From assembly GCA_947585665.1 (NCBI GenBank), contig CANPXE010000010.1, positions 1-63,687 of the forward strand: 63,687 bases of DNA. Reading direction: 5' to 3'. Position numbers and translations under genes: made by a program. Positions 8,753 through 17,431 of the stretch are shown one piece after another. Each line of letters starts with the position of its first letter. The first letter of the stretch is position 1. The DNA comes from an uncultured Bacilli bacterium (GTDB taxonomy: Bacteria > Bacillota_I > Bacilli_A > RF39 > UBA660). The notes beneath the pieces are model-generated. The model was not told the origin of the DNA, ran no database searches, and saw only the letters and a program-made list of their open reading frames with translations.

Positions 8753-9986
8753 TGTAATTGATTTAAGTATAATTAGGGATACTGGCGAGGTTGTTGGCAC
8801 TAAAAAAATGAATATTAATGGTGTAAAGAAGAATATGGATGTTTTTCGTATACCACTTGATAAGCTATACTACAATGATCAGAACGATAGAATTGCTACA
8901 TACATAAGTAAGTATAATTCTGAAAACAAAAATATTATTGATTTACCTTTAGAAGAAAGAAACGATGTTATTGAAAAATATATTATTTCTTCAGATAAGG
9001 AAAAGTTTATTGGCACAAAAAATAATATAGAACAGTTTTCTCAATTAGAACCTGGAGTTGTACTAACTGACGGTCGTGTTATAGATGGAAATAGACGATT
9101 TACCTGTTTAAGAGCTTTGCATAGAGAAACAGGAAAACAAGAATATAACTATTTTGAAGCAGTAATTTTGGATAGCAATATCGACGAGAAACAAATTAAA
9201 ATTATGGAATTGATACTTCAACAAGGTCGTGAAGAAAGAGTTGATTACAATCCAATAGAAAAACTTGTTGGTATATATAGGGATATTGTCAAAACTAATA
9301 GGTTAACTGTAGCTGAATATGCTAATAGTATTGGTACTAAAATAAGTGATGTTGAAAAATCTGTAGAACTTGCTAAATTGATGGAAGACTTTCTTGAATA
9401 TATTAATGCTCCAGAAGAATTTTACATTGCCAAAGATTTTAAAATTGATGGTCCACTTAATGAATTATATATCATCAAAAAAAGAATTGGTGCTGATGAA
9501 GAAAAATGGAATAAGGTAAAAATAACATTGTATGACAATATAATAATGAAAACAAAAAGTGATGGTAGTGGAGATATCACAAGAAATATAAGAGATTTTG
9601 GTAAAAAAATTGTATCTAACGAGGAATATTTTAATAATTATTATGAAAAACATGAGCCTCTATCTAGAAAACTGAATCAAAAATTATATGATTGTGAAGG
9701 AACAATCACAACAGATTATATACGTAATAATATAAGAAATGATTCTGAATTAAGCGATGAAATGGACAAGATATTTAATGAGGCAATATATTCTGCTAAA
9801 AAAGACGAAATTAGGAACATTCCAATTGAGACACTTAATAATATTAATAATGATTTAAGTAAATTGGATATCACTGCAATTTGTAGACTACAAGGCGAAT
9901 CAAAATTAGACTTTATAAAACAATTAGATATTTTGCAGGCACAAATAAGTGAAATAAAGGAAAAAATAAATAATGGAATTAATTAA
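8742..9986 (+). CDS. ParB/Spo0J-like N-terminal domain protein of the restriction cluster
   Basis: The 414-aa protein carries a ParB-like core. VVLTDGRVIDGNRRFTCLRAL (about 106-126) resembles the GNRR/GxxR box of ParB-type CTPase and nuclease domains and of DGQHR/DUF262 switch proteins. A helical region with a possible HTH (about 190-215, LTVAEYANSIGTKISDVEK) follows, as in ParB proteins. The C-terminal half is charged and helical. It overlaps the nuclease gene by 11 nt (ATGATG at 8742 or 8745; AAGGAG at 8732-8737 favours the second) and the helicase gene by 14 nt. A role as nucleotide-dependent clamp, sensor or nicking subunit is inferred from fold and context only. Confidence 0.65.
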   Translation: MMNDVIDLSIIRDTGEVVGTKKMNINGVKKNMDVFRIPLDKLYYNDQNDRIATYISKYNSENKNIIDLPLEERNDVIEKYIISSDKEKFIGTKNNIEQFSQLEPGVVLTDGRVIDGNRRFTCLRALHRETGKQEYNYFEAVILDSNIDEKQIKIMELILQQGREERVDYNPIEKLVGIYRDIVKTNRLTVAEYANSIGTKISDVEKSVELAKLMEDFLEYINAPEEFYIAKDFKIDGPLNELYIIKKRIGADEEKWNKVKITLYDNIIMKTKSDGSGDITRNIRDFGKKIVSNEEYFNNYYEKHEPLSRKLNQKLYDCEGTITTDYIRNNIRNDSELSDEMDKIFNEAIYSAKKDEIRNIPIETLNNINNDLSKLDITAICRLQGESKLDFIKQLDILQAQISEIKEKINNGIN

Positions 9987-12591
9987 TTTATCCAATCAAA
10001 AATTTAAATATTTATATGATACTCAAAAAGATAATGTTGCTAAAGATTTTTATGAAAAAGCATTAAAATGTGCAAAATATTATGATAGAATATCAGCTTT
10101 TTTTGATTCAAAAATATTGGCCTATTACGCAGATGGAATAGAAAATTTATATTATAATAATGGTAAAATTAGATTCATTTTTTCAGAGGAATTGACTGAA
10201 TTTGATTACGATTTGATGAAAGATGGATACGAAGCTAGAGCTATTAATCAATTGTGTGAAAAATTTGATAATGAAATTTTAGATGAGATAGATAAAAAAA
10301 ATTTGTCTAATTTAGCTTTTTTAATAGAATGTGGATTAGTTGATATTAAAATAGCGTTTGTAAATCCAGGTATTTTACATGAAAAGTTAGGAATTATTTA
10401 TGATGAAAATGGAAATAACATATATTTTAGAGGATCAAATAATGAGACAGTAGCTGCTCTTGAAGCAAATCATGAATTATTTGAAGTTTCTTGTAGTTGG
10501 GATAATCAAGAAACGGAAAATAAAAAGATATCTCATGCTAAAGAGTACTTTGAAAAATTATGGAATAATCAAATTAGTGACATTATTGTAGTTCCAATTC
10601 CTGATGTAATATTTGAAAAAATAGCTACTTATAATCAAGGCAAATTGATTTTAAAGAGTGAAATTAATTATGATGATGCGATAATTGCTGATATTACCGA
10701 TAAAAGAGATTTTGTTGTAATTAATAATTTAACTGATAAAGTAGATTTGGAAAAAACTTTTGATTTTAAAAATTTTATTAGATATTCGTTAAAAGAAATG
10801 CAAGATGACAAATATTTCTTTGGCGATATTAGTTATGTAAAAATAAAAGAAATTTTAAAACATTGGGAAAATTTGTCAGTCTCAATAAATAAAAAATTTA
10901 TTGAAACTGCAAAGTTAAAAAAGTATATTGAAGATAAGAACTATCAAATAGATAAAATAAAAGAATTAGGAAAATTAATAAAAAAGCAAGATTCCTTTGT
11001 AATAGAAAAATTTGATTATTTTTCACATATTGTTAATAATGAGCTACAGCGACAATTAAGGGAGAAACAAATGTGGGATGCTTTCTTTATCACTGAAATG
11101 GTAAAGAGTGCAAATTATTCTGTTCCAGGAGCAGGGAAAACATCAATTGTATATGGTGCTTATTCTTATTTAACATCTAAAGAAAAAAGTAAAGTTGATA
11201 ATATGGTAGTTGTAGGTCCGATTAGTTCTTTTAAATCTTGGATTGATGAATATTATGAATGCTTTGGTAAAAAAAGAAACCTTAGAGTATTAAATATCTT
11301 AGATAAAAAGTTTAGAAATAGGGAAGAAAAAATAGCTGAATTAAGACTTAATGCTAAATCTTATGATTTAATATTAATTAACTATGAAGGATTAAACTCT
11401 TTGAAGGATGTTTTGTTAGAAATTATTGATTCAAGAACACTTTTAGTGTTTGATGAGATTCATAAAATAAAGGCAGTTGATGGAGTATGGTCGAGTGCGG
11501 CATATTATATTTGTAAAAATGCTAAGTATAAAGTAGCATTAACAGGAACTCCAATACCAAATTCTTATGTCGATTTATACACCCAATTAAATATTTTATT
11601 TACAGATGAATATAATATATTTTTTCATATGACTCCTGCTGAATTAGGAAGTAAAAATCCAATAGTTGCTGACAAAATAAATAATTTAATTTATCCATTC
11701 TTTTGCAGAACTACAAAAAAAGATTTGTCTGTACCAGCTCCAAACCAAGATTCTAAAATAGTTAGCTATATGGATGAAAAAGAAAAAATTTTGTTTGAAC
11801 TTATTCATAAAAAATTTAGTCAGAATCCTTTACTTTTATATATTAGATTACTCCAAGCATCAACAAATCCTAAATTATTATTGAATCAAATTGACTATGA
11901 CACTTTAAAAAATATATATGAGGATGAAGAAGAAAACGAAACTTTGATTAATCTAGATAGTGAGTTAGATGATATAACTGATAACTATAGTAATACTGGA
12001 ACTTTTGCTGATGATGAAAAAGATTTTATTCAAGCTTTTGACATGACTTCTAAGTTTTGGAAAGGAATTGAAATAATAAAATCATTAGTATCCGAAGGTA
12101 AAAATGTGTTGGTATGGGGAATTTTTGTAAATACTATTGATAGGATTAGTTCTGAATTAACTAGATTAGGTATTTCTAATAAAGTAATCTATGGGTCTGT
12201 GCCAGTAGATGATAGAGAAAAAATAATAGAAGAGTTCAAAAGTAAAGATATTCAGGTATTAATAACAAATCCACATACAATGGCAGAATCCGTATCCTTA
12301 CATAAGCAATGTCATGATGCCGTTTATTTTGAATATAGCTTTAATTTAACACATATGCTTCAATCTCGGGATAGAATAAATAGATTAGGGTTAAATGAAA
12401 ACCAATATACACAATATTATTATTTGTTTTTAATGAGTAAAGATGGTAATGATGATTCTATAGATTTTAAAACATATAATAGACTTAAAGAAAAGGAACA
12501 AGTAATGTTGGAAACAATAGAAGGTAATCGTATAGTTTCTATCAATTTTGATGTACTTGATGACTTAAAATATATTATGAGTAATAACTAA
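9973..12591 (+). CDS. PLD-nuclease domain/SNF2-type helicase of the restriction cluster
   Basis: The 872-aa protein combines an N-terminal phospholipase D-like domain with an SF2 helicase. The PLD part has HEKLGIIYD (His136, Lys138) and FRGSNNET. The helicase has Walker A VPGAGKTS (about 384-391), VFDEIHK (DEIH 494-497), ALTGTPIPN (motif III) and C-terminal QSRDRINRLG (motif VI). Such proteins translocate on DNA and are seen in DISARM-like and other antiviral systems. The gene overlaps the ParB-like gene by 14 nt and closes the operon. Only one HxK motif is visible, so an active PLD would need dimerisation; its D spacing is one residue longer than the classical HKD motif. Confidence 0.85.
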   Translation: MELINLSNQKFKYLYDTQKDNVAKDFYEKALKCAKYYDRISAFFDSKILAYYADGIENLYYNNGKIRFIFSEELTEFDYDLMKDGYEARAINQLCEKFDNEILDEIDKKNLSNLAFLIECGLVDIKIAFVNPGILHEKLGIIYDENGNNIYFRGSNNETVAALEANHELFEVSCSWDNQETENKKISHAKEYFEKLWNNQISDIIVVPIPDVIFEKIATYNQGKLILKSEINYDDAIIADITDKRDFVVINNLTDKVDLEKTFDFKNFIRYSLKEMQDDKYFFGDISYVKIKEILKHWENLSVSINKKFIETAKLKKYIEDKNYQIDKIKELGKLIKKQDSFVIEKFDYFSHIVNNELQRQLREKQMWDAFFITEMVKSANYSVPGAGKTSIVYGAYSYLTSKEKSKVDNMVVVGPISSFKSWIDEYYECFGKKRNLRVLNILDKKFRNREEKIAELRLNAKSYDLILINYEGLNSLKDVLLEIIDSRTLLVFDEIHKIKAVDGVWSSAAYYICKNAKYKVALTGTPIPNSYVDLYTQLNILFTDEYNIFFHMTPAELGSKNPIVADKINNLIYPFFCRTTKKDLSVPAPNQDSKIVSYMDEKEKILFELIHKKFSQNPLLLYIRLLQASTNPKLLLNQIDYDTLKNIYEDEEENETLINLDSELDDITDNYSNTGTFADDEKDFIQAFDMTSKFWKGIEIIKSLVSEGKNVLVWGIFVNTIDRISSELTRLGISNKVIYGSVPVDDREKIIEEFKSKDIQVLITNPHTMAESVSLHKQCHDAVYFEYSFNLTHMLQSRDRINRLGLNENQYTQYYYLFLMSKDGNDDSIDFKTYNRLKEKEQVMLETIEGNRIVSINFDVLDDLKYIMSNN

Positions 12592-13062
12592 ATGTTTAAT
12601 TAATAAAATAATTTTAAAAAAATTTAAAAAACTCATATTTATGCACTTTTTTAGCAATTAAAATTCCTTGAAAATAAAGGACATAATATATGTTTTGCGA
12701 AGTAAAAATAACATTTAAAATTACTTTTAAAACGAATGGACAATTACAATTTTTTATGTTAAAGTTTCTATAATAGGTGAAAATTATATATAATCGGGTA
12801 TATAAAAATGAATGCTTTATATCCCATTGAAATCTCAATATTATAAATATTGGGATTTTCATTTTGCTTATATATAAAGACTTAATTAAGGTTCAATCAC
12901 TTATTTGGGATAAATTTTGCAAGTGCAAAATAAGTTTGGTACCATTAGAAACATAGATTTTACATAGGTGAAATATATGTTGTGGTACCATCGTCTTATC
13001 CTGATACAAAAATATCAATTAAAAAATGATGTTTTGGGATATTAGAAAGGAGAAAATTGTAT
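12592..13062. other. Non-coding stretch with stacked inverted repeats
   Basis: No convincing gene is present. Two adjacent hairpins occur: GGG-TATATAAA against TTTATATCCC (12797-12825) and CAATATT/AATATTG with longer arms and a T-rich tail (12829-12865), the latter terminator-like. A third stem, TTTTGC-AAGT-GCAAAA, lies at about 12914-12929. A compound palindrome follows at 12938-12989. The stretch precedes a broken replication-initiator-like gene, so it may be an origin, oriT-like or regulatory region of the element. Confidence 0.5.
12938..12989. repeat. 52-bp compound palindrome bounded by GGTACC
   Basis: GGTACC at 12938-12943 and again at 12984-12989 bracket an inner inverted repeat: AACATAGATTTTAC (12950-12963) against GTGAAATATATGTT (12968-12981), 12 of 14 positions pairing, with a 4-nt centre. 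Because GGTACC is self-complementary the outer copies also pair. This could be a replication or transfer site, a protein-binding site or a leader RNA. Confidence 0.55.
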
Positions 13063-13359
13063 TTGAAAAAAGATTTTATACTCATTCCTAGAGAACTAAT
13101 GAAAGATAGCAGTTTGACTAAATCAGACTGCTTTTTATTTGGCAATATTTATAGTCTTAGTAGAGTAAACGGTTATTGTTTTGCAACCAATAAAGTATTA
13201 TCAAATTTATCTTTTGTTAAAGTATGAACAATTAATTATTCTTTAAATAGATTAAAAGAAAGAGGATATATTGATATAAAAAGAGTTAGAAATAACGATT
13301 TAATTCAACGAAGAATATATATAAATCAAGATATAGATATGCAAGATGATTCAAGCTAG
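13063..13359 (+). pseudogene. Replication-initiator-like winged-helix gene with an in-frame TGA
   Basis: The frame from TTG 13063 (RBS AAAGGAGA at 13046-13053; TTG 13057 is also in frame) reads KKDFILIPRELMKDSSLTKSD..., like the N-terminal winged-helix domain of plasmid and phage replication or conjugative-element proteins. It is interrupted by TGA at 13225-13227 and continues in frame as TINYSLNRLKERGYIDIKR to TAG 13357-13359. The stop falls in the recognition helix, where Arg is common (CGA to TGA is one change). TGA is a true stop elsewhere in the window, so the gene is broken unless read through. At 98 codons it is also short. Confidence 0.65.
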
Positions 13360-13470
13360 TATGCAACGATATGCATAAAATGAATGAATTATTGTGCATG
13401 TATAATATATTAATTAAAAGAAAAATAATAAATAAAAAATTATATATATAATTCAATGGAGGTTTTGTTT

Positions 13471-13905
13471 ATGACATATAATGAGGTGTTATTATCAGGA
13501 AATATAAACAATATTTTAATTAACAATAAATACATTATTTTGGGACTTACTTGTAAAAAGTATTCACCAAAAGAAAAAGATAATTTAGTATATGCTAGTT
13601 TAAAAGTTTATAAGGATCTTTATGAGAATAATAAAGGTCTTTTTTTATTGGGTAAAAATGTTTATTTGAAAGGATATTTAAATTCATATCAAGATAAAAA
13701 TAAAAAGATACATAATTATGTTACTGTTACAAAGATAGAAGAATATGATTTCATTAGTGCGAATGGTCCTATTATTGGAATTGATTATGATGGAGTTGAA
13801 ACTTGGAATGGTAAAAGATGCGAATCTATTCCACCAACTGAAGAAGAACTTGTTGAACTAGAAGAATTACTTGGTCAATTTAAGGATGGTGATTCTAGTG
13901 AATAA
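13471..13905 (+). CDS. SSB-like OB-fold protein
   Basis: The 144-aa product has an OB-fold layout like single-strand DNA-binding proteins: VLLSGNINN, a central strand pair YASLKVYKD, and GKNVYLKGYLNSYQDKN...HNYVTVTKIEEYD, followed by an acidic C-terminus (EEELVELEELLGQFKDGDSSE). GGAGG at 13458-13462 fits ATG 13471; the in-frame ATG 13456 overlaps that RBS and is rejected. It probably binds ssDNA during transfer, replication or integration of the element. It lacks the canonical SSB tail DIPF. It overlaps the next small ORF. Confidence 0.55.
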   Translation: MTYNEVLLSGNINNILINNKYIILGLTCKKYSPKEKDNLVYASLKVYKDLYENNKGLFLLGKNVYLKGYLNSYQDKNKKIHNYVTVTKIEEYDFISANGPIIGIDYDGVETWNGKRCESIPPTEEELVELEELLGQFKDGDSSE

Positions 13906-14017
13906 ACCTTTTATTGTGGACATAGATTTAAGTATGGAAGAAGGTAAAAAAGAAATTTTTAAAGAATTAATATTAAATTATTTATTAAAGCAAATTCTAG
14001 AAGAAAAACAGTTCTAG
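13898..14017 (+). CDS. Very small hypothetical ORF, 39 aa
   Basis: A GTG-started frame overlaps the 3' end of the SSB-like gene by 8 nt (GTG 13898-13900) and ends with TAG 14015-14017. The product begins MNKPFIVDIDLSMEEGKKE and looks like one amphipathic helix. AAGGATGG upstream is a plausible RBS. Its 3' end lies in a terminator-like stem. No family is recognised. Confidence 0.35.
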   Translation: MNKPFIVDIDLSMEEGKKEIFKELILNYLLKQILEEKQF

Positions 14018-14030
14018 TGATTTGCTTATT
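13988..14030 (+). terminator. Terminator-like hairpin after the SSB-like operon
   Basis: AAGCAAATTCTAGAA pairs with TTCTAGTGATTTGCTT with one mismatch or bulge, and TTATTTTTATTT follows. It overlaps the end of the 39-aa ORF and separates it from the recombinase gene. Confidence 0.55.
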
Positions 14031-14098
14031 TTTATTTATCATGGTAAGATGCACTTGTCTCGAAGAAAGTTAAGTGCTATAGAATGAGGAGGTAGAAA

Positions 14099-15763
14099 AT
14101 GAATTATAGTTACTTAACAAATATGAATTATAATGCTGGTATTTATATTAGACTTTCTCAAGAAGATAAAGATAAAAAATATGAGTCAGATAGCGAAAGT
14201 GTTACTAATCAAAAAGAAATATTAAGAGACTATTGTTTAAAAAATGGATTTAATTTAATAGATGAGTATGTAGATGATGGTTATTCAGGAACAAACTTTG
14301 ATAGACCTGGATTTATAAGAATGATGGAAGATATAAAGAATAAAAAGATTAATCTTGTGGTAGTAAAAGATTTATCAAGACTAGGTAGAGATCATGTAAT
14401 GACGGGTTACTATATTGAAACATATTTTCCAGAAAACAAAGTAAGATTTATATCTATTGTTGAAAACTATGATAGTATGAAAAATCAAGCAAGTAATGAT
14501 TCGTCAACATTTATTATTGCTTGTAATGATTATTATAGTAAACAAAATTCATTAAAAATAAGGAATGTATTAGATTCTAAAAGAAAAGATGGTAAATTTA
14601 TTGGGAGCAAACCGTGTTATGGTTATATGAGAGACCCAGAAGATAAGGGCCATTTAATAATTGACCCTAATACAGCTCACTATGTTAAGCAAATGTTTGA
14701 ATGGAGAGCAAATGATATAGGAATATCAGAAATAGCTACTCGACTTACTAAATTGGGTGCACCAACGCCAAGTGCTTATAAGAATTTACCAATATCTTCT
14801 AGAGTAAAAGAAAAAAATGAGTGGACGATACATTCAGTTAAGAAAATATTGAGTAACAGAATGTATACTGGTGATATGGTACAACATACTCAAACCAATA
14901 TTAGTTATAAATCTAAAAAGAAAATAACTCTTGACCAAAGTTTGTGGGTAATAGTAGAAAATACTCATGAACCATTAGTAGATAAAGAAACATTTAGGAT
15001 TATTAATAAAAAAAGAGATAATCATAATCGAAAAGTTGAAAAGAAAACCAAAAGACCAACAAGATTACTAGAGGGTTTAATTTTTTGTAAAGAATGTGGG
15101 AATCGGTTAGGAGTAATTTATAGAAAGAATCATAACTACTGGACTATTAATTGCAATAGATATGCTAGAGATCCCATTAGGGGAAGATGCAAAACGCATT
15201 TTTTCCCTTATGAATATTTTGAAGAAGAGGTATTAGAAGAATTAAACAAATTATTATCCGATTTATTTAAAGGATTAAGTATTAAAGAATTAAATGAAGA
15301 AATTATAAATAGAACTAATTCTGGTACTAAATCACTAGATGAAATAAAAAAAGATATTGAAAAAGACATTTTAAAATTATCTTCTAATATTCAAACAGTT
15401 TATCAAGATCGAATTGATGGTAACATTTCTTTAGACTCTTATAAAATGATAGTATCTCCTTATGAGCAAAAAATGAAAAAACTTAAAGATAAACTAGAAG
15501 AAGTAGAATTAGAAATTATGAAAAGAAAAAATAGTGCTAATAAGATACCAAATTATACAAAGAAGATAAAAGAATTATTAAATTTAGAAAAACCAAATAG
15601 AGACTTGTTATTTACCATAATAGATAGAATAGAAGCAGATGAAAATCGAAATATAACAATTAAATTCAAATATCAAATTCTTGAGGATTATACCTTTAAA
15701 TATGTTGATAAAAATTTGGTAAGAAATCCTTATGGAAGATATGGTAAATCAGCAAAAATATGA
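14099..15763 (+). CDS. Large serine recombinase (site-specific integrase)
   Basis: The 554-aa protein has an N-terminal resolvase catalytic domain (AGIYIRLSQEDKD with nucleophile Ser20; DDGYSGTNFDRPGF; VVKDLSRLGRD). A recombinase domain (about 165-290) follows, then a zinc ribbon (CKECGNRLG, second Cys pair about 30 residues on) and a coiled-coil segment near the C-terminus. These are the hallmarks of large serine integrases of phages, ICEs and IMEs, which join attP and attB without host factors. AGGAGG at 14087-14092 supports ATG 14099. The gene lies about 1.7 kb from the disrupted amidase, typical of an integrase near one att site. It probably catalysed this insertion. Confidence 0.92.
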   Translation: MNYSYLTNMNYNAGIYIRLSQEDKDKKYESDSESVTNQKEILRDYCLKNGFNLIDEYVDDGYSGTNFDRPGFIRMMEDIKNKKINLVVVKDLSRLGRDHVMTGYYIETYFPENKVRFISIVENYDSMKNQASNDSSTFIIACNDYYSKQNSLKIRNVLDSKRKDGKFIGSKPCYGYMRDPEDKGHLIIDPNTAHYVKQMFEWRANDIGISEIATRLTKLGAPTPSAYKNLPISSRVKEKNEWTIHSVKKILSNRMYTGDMVQHTQTNISYKSKKKITLDQSLWVIVENTHEPLVDKETFRIINKKRDNHNRKVEKKTKRPTRLLEGLIFCKECGNRLGVIYRKNHNYWTINCNRYARDPIRGRCKTHFFPYEYFEEEVLEELNKLLSDLFKGLSIKELNEEIINRTNSGTKSLDEIKKDIEKDILKLSSNIQTVYQDRIDGNISLDSYKMIVSPYEQKMKKLKDKLEEVELEIMKRKNSANKIPNYTKKIKELLNLEKPNRDLLFTIIDRIEADENRNITIKFKYQILEDYTFKYVDKNLVRNPYGRYGKSAKI

Positions 15764-15798
15764 TATAATAAATTCTAAACAAATTCAGGAGGTATATT

Positions 15799-16560
15799 AT
15801 GGAAATTGTTAATATGATTTTTAATGGCCTTTTAGTTTTAGGTGGTTTTGGTGCATTTGGAGTTTATTATTTTCAATGTAAGGCAAAAAGAAGGAACGCT
15901 GCAGCATTAATAGTTACACAAGTTGAAGAACTAAAAGAAAAAATTTTACAAATAAACAATATTTCGATTGGAAATACAATAAACGAAAAGGAATTTTATG
16001 AAACTTTAGATATTATTTCAGAAAATCAATGGGAAAAATATAAACACTTATTTATAAAGAAAATAGATTCTTATAGTTTTAAAACAATTAATAATTTTTA
16101 TGAATCAGTATTAAGTATTAAGGAACAACTTGTGTTTGTAAAACAATTACAACATCAACAACTTTTTAATATTCAAGGAATGCTAAATATAAATTGTAAT
16201 AAATTTATTTTAGATGCTTTAGATTTTTCTTTATCTGCAAATAGTATAAAAGATTTTAAACAATTTATTATCGAAAAATCAACAACTAATGAAGATGAAA
16301 AAAAACAGAAAGATTTAATGCTAAATATATTAGATGAACTTATGAAAACAAATCAGACCATTGATTTGAATCAATTTTGGAAAATTTATAATACAAAAAA
16401 AGAATTATTAAGAGATATTGTAAATTTATCTCCATATATTTCTTATATTCCTGGTCAAGTTGCAGAAACATTTAATAAGGCAATAAAAAATATTAATTCG
16501 ATAGAAGTAATTGGATGTGCTGGCTTTAGAAAACTAATGAAAATTGCAAAAATAAAATAG
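15799..16560 (+). CDS. Membrane-anchored hypothetical cargo protein
   Basis: The 253-aa product has one N-terminal membrane segment (about 5-26, NMIFNGLLVLGGFGAFGVYYF) followed by a basic KAKRR stop-transfer run and a soluble helical domain rich in Lys, Asn and Ile. No known domain is recognised. AGGAGGT just upstream is a strong RBS. It sits between the integrase and the att junction with the next gene 28 nt downstream, so the two probably form a cargo operon. Passenger genes at this position often encode defence or fitness functions, but nothing in the sequence proves that. Confidence 0.65.
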   Translation: MEIVNMIFNGLLVLGGFGAFGVYYFQCKAKRRNAAALIVTQVEELKEKILQINNISIGNTINEKEFYETLDIISENQWEKYKHLFIKKIDSYSFKTINNFYESVLSIKEQLVFVKQLQHQQLFNIQGMLNINCNKFILDALDFSLSANSIKDFKQFIIEKSTTNEDEKKQKDLMLNILDELMKTNQTIDLNQFWKIYNTKKELLRDIVNLSPYISYIPGQVAETFNKAIKNINSIEVIGCAGFRKLMKIAKIK

Positions 16561-16588
16561 TTAATTTTATCGAATTTTGGAGAAGTTT

Positions 16589-17431
16589 ATGATATTTAAA
16601 TATAATAAGATTAGAAATTCCATAAAAAGAAAATTTATTAGGCCTTTAAATGATGGATGCGTTTATAATGTCAAAAAATTGAATAAAGAGAGAAAAGTAA
16701 AACATGATGAAACAATTAGTTTACTAACTCAGGCAAACGAAACGCTTATAAATGTGGACTATAATTTAAAAAATTATAAATTAGTAGATGCTAACGTTCT
16801 TTTAAGATCGTCATTCGAATATATCATGATGGGAATGATGCTTCAATTTGATGAAAGTGTATATGAAGAATTTACCACACTAGGAGTAGAGAGGGATAAA
16901 ACTAGAGTATGCGAAATAATAGATAAGTTTAGAACCCACATGAATGAAATTTGTGAAGAATTTTATAAAGATTTAAATCGAAAAGAAAAATTAGAAATGT
17001 TGACAGAACTATATGACAAAATGTGTAATTTTACTCATAGTACTTTAATTGTTTCCACGATGATTGAAATTAAGAATACTAGAGAGAAAGAAATATTTCA
17101 ATTGTTGATGTACCAAAATTATTATTTTTTAAAAATGTTGTTATTTTTTTCGTTAAAATATTTTACTTCTGATAAAACGCATTATTTAGAATTACGAAGT
17201 ATTGTTTTTACTTATTTATTTATGATAATAGAAATAAATGACAAGATAAAAGAATATAAGATAGATTTTTCAAAATACAATAATTTGTTATATTATGATA
17301 AGAATATAGAATACTTTGAAAAAGATAAAAAGAAAGCAAACAAATTAAAAGAAGATTCGATTGAATTTTGTGCAGAACTTAACGATAATCAAAATGAATT
17401 TATAGAAGAACTCAATGAATTTTTAAAATAA
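16589..17431 (+). CDS. Hypothetical helical cargo protein
   Basis: The 280-aa product is largely helical and basic at its N-terminus. LLRSSFEYIMMGMML (about 76-90) and CNFTHSTLIVS (about 152-162) loosely recall DUF5677/HEPN-like helical bundles, but the match is by eye and weak. GGAG at 16579-16582 supports ATG 16589; the TTG at 16577 overlaps this RBS and is rejected. The gene ends about 10-25 nt before the inferred right end of the element, a place where cargo genes are often captured. Confidence 0.6.
   Translation: MIFKYNKIRNSIKRKFIRPLNDGCVYNVKKLNKERKVKHDETISLLTQANETLINVDYNLKNYKLVDANVLLRSSFEYIMMGMMLQFDESVYEEFTTLGVERDKTRVCEIIDKFRTHMNEICEEFYKDLNRKEKLEMLTELYDKMCNFTHSTLIVSTMIEIKNTREKEIFQLLMYQNYYFLKMLLFFSLKYFTSDKTHYLELRSIVFTYLFMIIEINDKIKEYKIDFSKYNNLLYYDKNIEYFEKDKKKANKLKEDSIEFCAELNDNQNEFIEELNEFLK

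Noticed and set aside
3402..12591. Calling the cluster DISARM or BREX
   Set aside because: It has a C5 methylase, a helicase and a PLD domain as DISARM does, but no DUF1998 (DrmB) protein; PLD and helicase are fused, and a Sau3AI-type nuclease is present. No PglZ, BrxL or BrxC-like protein is present for BREX.
12614..12862. 82-aa minus-strand ORF
   Set aside because: It has no RBS, its composition is AT-driven, and it spans the inverted repeats of the non-coding stretch.
13063..13359. TGA read as tryptophan (Mycoplasma-like code)
   Set aside because: Genes at 8752, 33884, 44788 and 55552 end properly at TGA, several with overlapping downstream starts, and Trp is encoded by TGG throughout.
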